Source: Solwaraspora sp. WMMD1047 (GTDB lineage Bacteria > Actinomycetota > Actinomycetes > Mycobacteriales > Micromonosporaceae). Taken from it: a stretch of 64,000 nucleotides of DNA. The stretch lies in contig NZ_JARUBL010000001.1 in NCBI RefSeq assembly GCF_029626155.1, positions 6,972,501-7,036,500 of the forward strand. Reading direction: 5' to 3'. The notes under the pieces were generated by a model. That model was not told the DNA's origin. It saw only the letters and a list, made by a program, of their open reading frames with translations, and ran no database searches. Positions within the stretch are counted from its first letter, which is position 1, and each line of letters opens with the position of its first letter. This document shows, in pieces, positions 58,256-64,000 of the stretch. The translations under genes and the position numbers were made by a program.

Positions 58256-59305
58256 GCCGGCGGCGACCAGTTCGGCGATCTGGGCGGTGTTGAGGGCGGC
58301 GCCCTTGCGCAGGTTGTCGCCGGTGACGAAGAGGTCGAGGGCGCGCGGGTCGTCAAGCGAGCGGCGGAGCCGGCCGACCCAGGACGGGTCGGTGCCGACC
58401 GCGTCGATCGGCATCGGGAACTCGCCGGCCGCCGGGTCGTCGACCAGGATCACGCCGGGGGCGTTCCGCAGCGCCTCCCGGGCGCCCTCGGCGTCGACCT
58501 CGGAGCCGAAGACCGCGTGTACGGCCACCGAGTGCCCGGTGACCACCGGCACCCGTACGCAGGTGGCGGAGACCTTGAGGTCGGGTAGACCGAGGATCTT
58601 GCGCGACTCGTTGCGCATCTTGACCTCCTCGGACGACCAGCCGGCGTCCAGCAGCGAGCCCGCCCAGGGGACCACGTTGAGCGCCAGCGGCGCCGGGAAC
58701 GGGCCGAGGTCGTCGCCGACCGCCTGGCGGACGTTGCCGGGGCGGGAGCCGAGCGCCCGGTCCCCGGCGATCTTGGCCAGCTGGTCGTAGAGGATGTCCA
58801 CGCCGGCCTGGCCGGCGCCCGAGACCGCCTGGTACGAGGCGAGGACCAGCTCCCGCAGGCCGTACTCGCGGTGCAGCGGGGCGACCGCCACGATCATCGC
58901 GAGGGTGGTGCAGTTGGCGTTGGCGATGATGCCCTTGGGCCGGTTGCGAATCTGCTCCGGGTTGATCTCCGGCACCACGAGTGGCACGTCCCGGTCCATC
59001 CGGAAGGCGCCGGAGTTGTCGACCACCACCGCGCCCTTGGCGGTGGCCACCGGCGCCCACTCGGCGGAGACCTCGTCCGGCACGTCGAACATGGCCACGT
59101 CCACGCCGTCGAAGGAGTCGGCGGTCAGCTCCTGGACGGTCAACTCCTCGCCCCGGCAGAGCCGCTGCTGGCCGGCGGAGCGGGTGGAGGCGAGCAGCCG
59201 GATCTCACCCCAGACGTTGCGTCGGGAGGAGAGCAGGTCGCACATGACGGTGCCGACGGCGCCGGTCGCGCCGACAACGGCGAGCGTGGGGAGGGAGGGC
59301 GCCAC
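58247..59305 (-). CDS. asd: Aspartate-semialdehyde dehydrogenase
   Basis: A 352-residue Asd that reduces aspartyl phosphate to aspartate semialdehyde with NADPH, on the path to lysine, diaminopimelate, threonine and methionine. The cofactor loop is VVGATGAVG (residues 10-18), the active Cys132 lies in NANCTTLAM, and the substrate region SYQAVSGAGQAG follows. Full length. GTG start at 59305, 6 bp after the lysC stop, so lysC-asd form one operon. No clear ribosome-binding site is seen, consistent with coupling. The gene overlaps the convergent diguanylate cyclase gene by 9 bp. Confidence 0.96.
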   Translation of the reverse strand: MAPSLPTLAVVGATGAVGTVMCDLLSSRRNVWGEIRLLASTRSAGQQRLCRGEELTVQELTADSFDGVDVAMFDVPDEVSAEWAPVATAKGAVVVDNSGAFRMDRDVPLVVPEINPEQIRNRPKGIIANANCTTLAMIVAVAPLHREYGLRELVLASYQAVSGAGQAGVDILYDQLAKIAGDRALGSRPGNVRQAVGDDLGPFPAPLALNVVPWAGSLLDAGWSSEEVKMRNESRKILGLPDLKVSATCVRVPVVTGHSVAVHAVFGSEVDAEGAREALRNAPGVILVDDPAAGEFPMPIDAVGTDPSWVGRLRRSLDDPRALDLFVTGDNLRKGAALNTAQIAELVAAGLR

Positions 59306-59311
59306 GGCTGG

Positions 59312-60595
59312 TTACCGCCCGGTTCCCGCGTACACCACCGCTTCCTCGGTGCCGTCGAGGTCGAACGCCTCGTGTACCGCGCGGACGGCCGCGTCCAGGT
59401 CGGTGTCCCGGCAGACCACCGAGACCCGGATCTCGGAGGTGGAGATCATCTCGATGTTCACGCCGGCCTCGCCGAGGGCGGCGAAGAAGCTGGCCGCCAC
59501 CCCGGGGTGCGAGCGCATGCCGGCGCCGATCAGGGAGACCTTGCCGACGTGGTCGTCGTAGAGCAGGCCCTTGAAGTGGACCGACTCCTGGATCTTGCTG
59601 AGCGCCGCCATCGCGGTCGGGCCGTCGGCCTTCGGCAGGGTGAAGGAGATGTCGGTGAAGCGGCCGTGGCCATCGGCGTCGGTGGTCACGGTGGAGACGT
59701 TCTGCACGATCATGTCGATGTTGATCTCGGCGCTGGCGGCGGTCTCGAAGATCCTGGCCGCCGCGCCCGGCTCGTCCGGTACGCCGACGATGGTGATCTT
59801 CGCCTCGCTCCGGTCGTGTGCCACCCCGGTGATCAGTGCCTGTTCCACGGAAAGGTCCTCCATCGATCCGGTGACCATGGTGCCGGTGTTTGTCGAATAT
59901 GACGATCGGACGTGGATCGGCAGGCCGGCCCGGCGGGCGTACTCGACGCTGCGCAGGTGCAGCACCTTCGCGCCGCAGGCGGCCAGTTCGAGCATCTCCT
60001 CGTAGGTGATCTGCTTGATGTGGCGCGCGTTGGGCACGATCCGGGGGTCGGCGGTGAAGACCCCGTCCACATCGGTGTAGATCTCGCAGACGTCGGCCCG
60101 CAACGCCGCGGCCAGCGCGACGGCGGTGGTGTCCGAGCCGCCCCGGCCCAGCGTGGTGATGTCCTTGGTGTCCTGCGCGACGCCTTGGAAGCCGGCCACG
60201 ATCGCCACCGCGCCCTCGTCGAGGGCACCCCGCAGCCGGCCGGGCGTGACGTCGATGATCCGGGCCCGGCCGTGCACCGAGGTGGTGAGCACCCCGGCCT
60301 GCGACCCGGTGTAGGAGCGGGCCTCGTACCCGAGGTTGTGGATCGCCATCGCCAGCAGCGCCATCGAGATCCGCTCACCGGCGGTGAGCAGCATGTCCAG
60401 CTCCCGGCCCTGCGGCAGCGGGCTGACCTGGTGGGCCAGCTCCAGCAGCTCGTCGGTGCTGTCGCCCATCGCGGAGACCACGACCACCACGTCGTCGCCG
60501 GCCTTGCGGGCGGCGACGATCCGCTCGGCCACCCGCTTGATCCGCTCGGCGTCGGCGACCGAGGATCCGCCGTACTTCTGCACCACCAGTGCCAC
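59312..60595 (-). CDS. lysC: Aspartate kinase
   Basis: 427 residues, phosphorylating aspartate as the first committed step. The kinase domain starts VQKYGGSS, with [16 protein letters not shown] and FQGVAQDT in the middle. Two ACT domains (~270-427) give feedback control by lysine/threonine. The GTG at 60595 has GGAGGGAG nine bases upstream. An internal ATG at 59863 ([11 protein letters not shown]) matches the position where actinobacterial aspartokinases often start a separate beta subunit, giving an alpha2beta2 enzyme. The longer upstream frame is a shadow. Confidence 0.96.
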   Translation of the reverse strand: MALVVQKYGGSSVADAERIKRVAERIVAARKAGDDVVVVVSAMGDSTDELLELAHQVSPLPQGRELDMLLTAGERISMALLAMAIHNLGYEARSYTGSQAGVLTTSVHGRARIIDVTPGRLRGALDEGAVAIVAGFQGVAQDTKDITTLGRGGSDTTAVALAAALRADVCEIYTDVDGVFTADPRIVPNARHIKQITYEEMLELAACGAKVLHLRSVEYARRAGLPIHVRSSYSTNTGTMVTGSMEDLSVEQALITGVAHDRSEAKITIVGVPDEPGAAARIFETAASAEINIDMIVQNVSTVTTDADGHGRFTDISFTLPKADGPTAMAALSKIQESVHFKGLLYDDHVGKVSLIGAGMRSHPGVAASFFAALGEAGVNIEMISTSEIRVSVVCRDTDLDAAVRAVHEAFDLDGTEEAVVYAGTGR

Positions 60596-60902
60596 GGCGG
60601 TCCACTCCCTCCATCGACGCCAGGTCCATCGACGCCCCGGGATGACCCCTGAGCGTGCCAACGCCGCCGGGCTGGAGGCCGGCGGCGCCGTGTCAACGGG
60701 ATCAGGGTACCGGCCAGCACCGGCACCCGACCCAGCCGATCCCACCATTCGACCAGGTGTACGGGTGCCACCGCCCCGGCCGCGAAGCCGACCGACAGGC
60801 CGGATCGCGGCTCGGCACGGCGGCTCGGCACGGCGGCCCGGCGCCCGCCGACACGCCGGGCGCAGCAGGGCTGTCCCGGCAATCGGACCGGCGGCACCGA
60901 CA
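60596..60902. promoter_or_regulatory. Divergent region between lysC and the lipoprotein gene
   Basis: About 300 bp without a supportable gene. On the minus strand a TTGACA box lies at 60691-60696, a possible -35 for lysC, but no convincing -10 follows at the usual spacing. Nothing else is recognised. Confidence 0.4.
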
Positions 60903-61730
60903 ATGTCGGGTGTGCGCCCCGGTGCAACCCCCCGTCCCGCCGTCCTCGATCAGCTCCGCGGCGCCCTCGCGCTTACCTTGCCGCTGACCCTGCCGCTGCT
61001 CCTGCTCGCCTGCGGCGGTGATCCGCCGCCGGTCGACCCGACGCCGACTCCGCCGGTCACCTCGGTCGCGCCGCCGGAGGCCCGCAGCCAACTCGCCGCC
61101 CTCGCGGCGGCCGCCCAGGACCGGCACCTGACCGCCAGCTACCGGCTTTCGGTCGCGGGCCGGGAGGACCGGACGGTGGTGGTCACCACCGCCACCGACC
61201 GCAGTTGGCGGGTGGACATCCCGGGTGGTGCGCTCGGTGGCACCGCCGACGTCGCCGTGGCACAGAACGGAGCCGGGCTGTTCCAGTGCGCGCTGCCCTC
61301 GGCCGGGTGGGCGGTGCCGGCCGACTGCGTACGGGTGGGCGATCCGGACGCGGGGCTGGCCGGGTCGATCGATCCCCGGGTGCAGCACCCGTTCACCGAC
61401 TGGCGGGATGTGCTCACGGACCGGCAGGCGGCGCTCTCGGTCTCGGTCAGTCCGCCGCTGCCCGGCGCGGCCGGGACCTGCTTCTCGGTGGAGTCCACCA
61501 CGGTCTCGGTCGGTCCGCCGCTGGACGTCGGCATCTACTGCTACGACCGGGACGGCACCCTGACCGGCGCCCGGCTCTCCTTCGGCACCCTGGTCCTGGC
61601 CGGTCCGCCGGCCGCCGCGCCGGCGTCCGTGTCGCTACCCGGGCCGGTGGTGGACCGGGAACCGTTGCGGATGGCGGCGCCACCGCCCGAAGATCCTTCG
61701 GCGTCACCCTCCGTAGACCAACAACAATGA
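60903..61730 (+). CDS. Secreted lipoprotein, unknown function
   Basis: 275 residues. A hydrophobic signal ends in a lipobox LLAC ([11 protein letters not shown]), followed by a Pro/Thr linker ([13 protein letters not shown]). The mature domain (~60-240) begins with an Ala-rich helix and a YRLSVAGRE strand and is otherwise beta-rich. It contains three further Cys ([21 protein letters not shown]) and an IYCYD segment that may form disulfides. It resembles LppX/LprG-style or DUF-type actinobacterial lipoproteins only in general layout. The tail is Pro/Ser-rich. Start ATG 60903 is tentative; no ribosome-binding site is visible. Confidence 0.72.
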   Translation: MSGVRPGATPRPAVLDQLRGALALTLPLTLPLLLLACGGDPPPVDPTPTPPVTSVAPPEARSQLAALAAAAQDRHLTASYRLSVAGREDRTVVVTTATDRSWRVDIPGGALGGTADVAVAQNGAGLFQCALPSAGWAVPADCVRVGDPDAGLAGSIDPRVQHPFTDWRDVLTDRQAALSVSVSPPLPGAAGTCFSVESTTVSVGPPLDVGIYCYDRDGTLTGARLSFGTLVLAGPPAAAPASVSLPGPVVDREPLRMAAPPPEDPSASPSVDQQQ

Positions 61731-61815
61731 GGTTCTCTCACATTGAGGCTCCGAACCGACACAGCAGGTGACCCCGGTTTGGTGACGCAATGTCCGGTAA
61801 GGCACACTCGGCGCC

Positions 61816-62424
61816 ATGGCCCAGCTATCTCCGTTGCTCGCGAGCCGGTGGAGCCCGCGGGCATTCGATCCGGCGGCCGTGGTCACCGAGGCCGAACTGG
61901 ACTCCCTGCTGGAGGCCGCCCGGTGGGCGCCGTCGGCCGGCAACGCCCAGCCCTGGCGTTTCCTGGTGGGGCGGCGCGACGACGAGGCGTACAAGCGGAT
62001 CTTCACGAACCTGCCCGGCGAGGTCCAGCGCTGGGCCGGTCGGGCGTCGCTGCTGCTGGTCGGCGCGCACCTGACCACCGACCCACCCGGGTCCGACCCG
62101 GGCCAGGCGGCGGACGACCCCGGCCAGCCGGCGTACGACCTGGACCAGGCGGCGTACGACCTGGGTCAGGCGATCGCGCACCTGACCGTGCAGGCGACGG
62201 CGCTGCGGCTGCACGTGCGCCAGGTTTCCGACCTCGACGTCGCCGGGCTCCGCGCCGACCTCGACCTGCCCGCCGAGGTCCGGCCGCGGGTCGTGGTGGC
62301 GATCGGGCGGCTGGGCGATCCACTCAGCCTGCCGACGGACCTGCGCCGGCAGGAGCTGGCGCTGCGCCAGCGCCGTCCGCTCGGCGAACTGCTGCTCGAC
62401 GAGCGCCCGCCACCGGCCCGCTGA
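61816..62424 (+). CDS. Nitroreductase-family flavoprotein
   Basis: 202 residues. The N-terminal SRWSPRAFDP and AARWAPSAGNAQPWRFLVG match the FMN-binding start of nitroreductases. GQAIAHLTVQATALRLHVRQ is the conserved central helix, and RRPLGELLL the end. Natural substrates are unknown. An Asp/Gly/Pro-rich insertion with degenerate repeats (DPGQ, YDLDQ, YDLGQ; ~residues 91-118) interrupts the fold between strands, an unusual expansion. ATG at 61816 without a clear ribosome-binding site; a CACACT hexamer lies 7 nt upstream. Confidence 0.85.
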   Translation: MAQLSPLLASRWSPRAFDPAAVVTEAELDSLLEAARWAPSAGNAQPWRFLVGRRDDEAYKRIFTNLPGEVQRWAGRASLLLVGAHLTTDPPGSDPGQAADDPGQPAYDLDQAAYDLGQAIAHLTVQATALRLHVRQVSDLDVAGLRADLDLPAEVRPRVVVAIGRLGDPLSLPTDLRRQELALRQRRPLGELLLDERPPPAR

Positions 62425-62478
62425 CCGCCCGGCATCTCACAATCCGGGCAAAGTTTCGCCCAGCACATCCCGGCCACG

Positions 62479-62484
62479 TAGGGT
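62479..62484 (+). promoter_or_regulatory. Putative -10 of the leuA leader transcript
   Basis: TAGGGT lies 9 nt before the ATG of the leader peptide, so the transcript would start at or just before that codon. Confidence 0.4.
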
Positions 62485-62493
62485 CACACTGTC

Positions 62494-62562
62494 ATGTGGC
62501 AGGCGCTTCTTCTTCGTCGCCGCGGCGGGGCCTCTCAGGCCGGCACCTCGTCGCGGAGCTGA
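62494..62562 (+). CDS. leuA leader peptide (attenuator)
   Basis: A 22-codon ORF starting ATG TGG CAG GCG followed by three consecutive CTT leucine codons and then Arg codons (MWQALLLRRR). CTT is rare in this G+C-rich sequence, so ribosomes would stall when leucyl-tRNA is low. The stop at 62560-62562 is followed by a hairpin region and then leuA. Leader-peptide attenuation of leuA is established in concept for actinobacteria; this instance is inferred from sequence. Confidence 0.7.
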   Translation: MWQALLLRRRGGASQAGTSSRS

Positions 62563-62589
62563 CGCGCGCCGTCCGAATTCACGAACTGT

Positions 62590-62627
62590 CCGACCGCGCC
62601 CCGGGTTCACGGGACGTCGCGGGTCGG
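62590..62627 (+). promoter_or_regulatory. Candidate attenuator hairpin upstream of leuA
   Basis: CCGACCGCG (62590-62598) pairs with CGCGGGTCGG (62618-62627) with one bulge, and an inner CCCG/CGGG pairing is possible. It lies between the leader peptide and the leuA ribosome-binding site (GGGAG near 62687), as a terminator or sequestering structure would. No U-tract is seen. Confidence 0.45.
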
Positions 62628-62683
62628 AGAAGCATCGTCAGCCGGGCGTCGATCGCGTTCGCAGCGCCCACACCGCCACATGA

Positions 62684-64000
<1,317 letters not shown>

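Overview
The window is very G+C-rich, uses GTG and TTG starts freely, and looks like a chromosome segment of an actinomycete. Family-level placement (Micromonosporaceae-like) is an inference from protein flavour only. Two blocks follow conserved actinobacterial gene order. Bases 1-13306 match, gene for gene and from memory, the M. tuberculosis Rv3677c-Rv3683 neighbourhood: MBL hydrolase, RidA-like protein, small DUF4177-like protein, two ArsA/Get3-like ATPases, WhiB4/WblA, PonA2 and a metallophosphoesterase. Bases 58247-64000 match asd-lysC-leuA. Many genes of the first block start 6-8 nt after a TANNNT hexamer with no ribosome-binding site, which suggests leaderless mRNAs.

Between the two blocks lies accessory DNA. 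A tRNA-Pro(CGG) gene and its terminator (13446-13562) are followed by a decayed island of about 7 kb. It holds universal-stress-protein and GH65 fragments, an SDR, an AT-richer Tat-lipoprotein amidohydrolase, an IS701 remnant, a serine beta-lactamase-like hydrolase, a regulator with several putative operators, and a frameshifted IS256 transposase fragment. The island is bounded by a 25-bp direct repeat with one mismatch (13554-13578 and 20642-20666), a candidate att pair with no integrase left.

From 20971 to 51083 there is an unusual type VII secretion (T7SS/ESX) locus. It has a TTG-started membrane protein, a three-ATPase EccC, two WXG100-like proteins without a W-x-G, a Thr-rich probable substrate, and a 5253-residue protein. 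The giant protein has a T7SS-signal-like N-terminus, a membrane hairpin, a metzincin-type zinc motif, an OTU-like Cys/His region, a cassette-like domain and a second HExxH motif. A four-gene operon on the other strand encodes a transglycosylase-like/ricin-lectin protein, a subtilisin-like mycosin that has lost its catalytic His and Ser, a beta-helix protein fused to an EccA-like AAA+ ATPase, and a sigma factor. No EccB or EccD is present here. Several normally catalytic proteins look converted to scaffolds around one huge putative effector. This locus is the best candidate for an undescribed system.

The right part carries a CBM2-GH30 glucuronoxylanase with a CebR-type operator, a YfhO-like polytopic membrane protein, a GAF-GGDEF diguanylate cyclase, the lysC-asd operon, a lipoprotein, a nitroreductase and leuA. 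The leuA gene is preceded by a 22-codon leader peptide with three consecutive CTT leucine codons, a classical attenuator layout. leuA runs off the end of the window. Most long ORFs antisense to these genes are high-G+C shadow frames.
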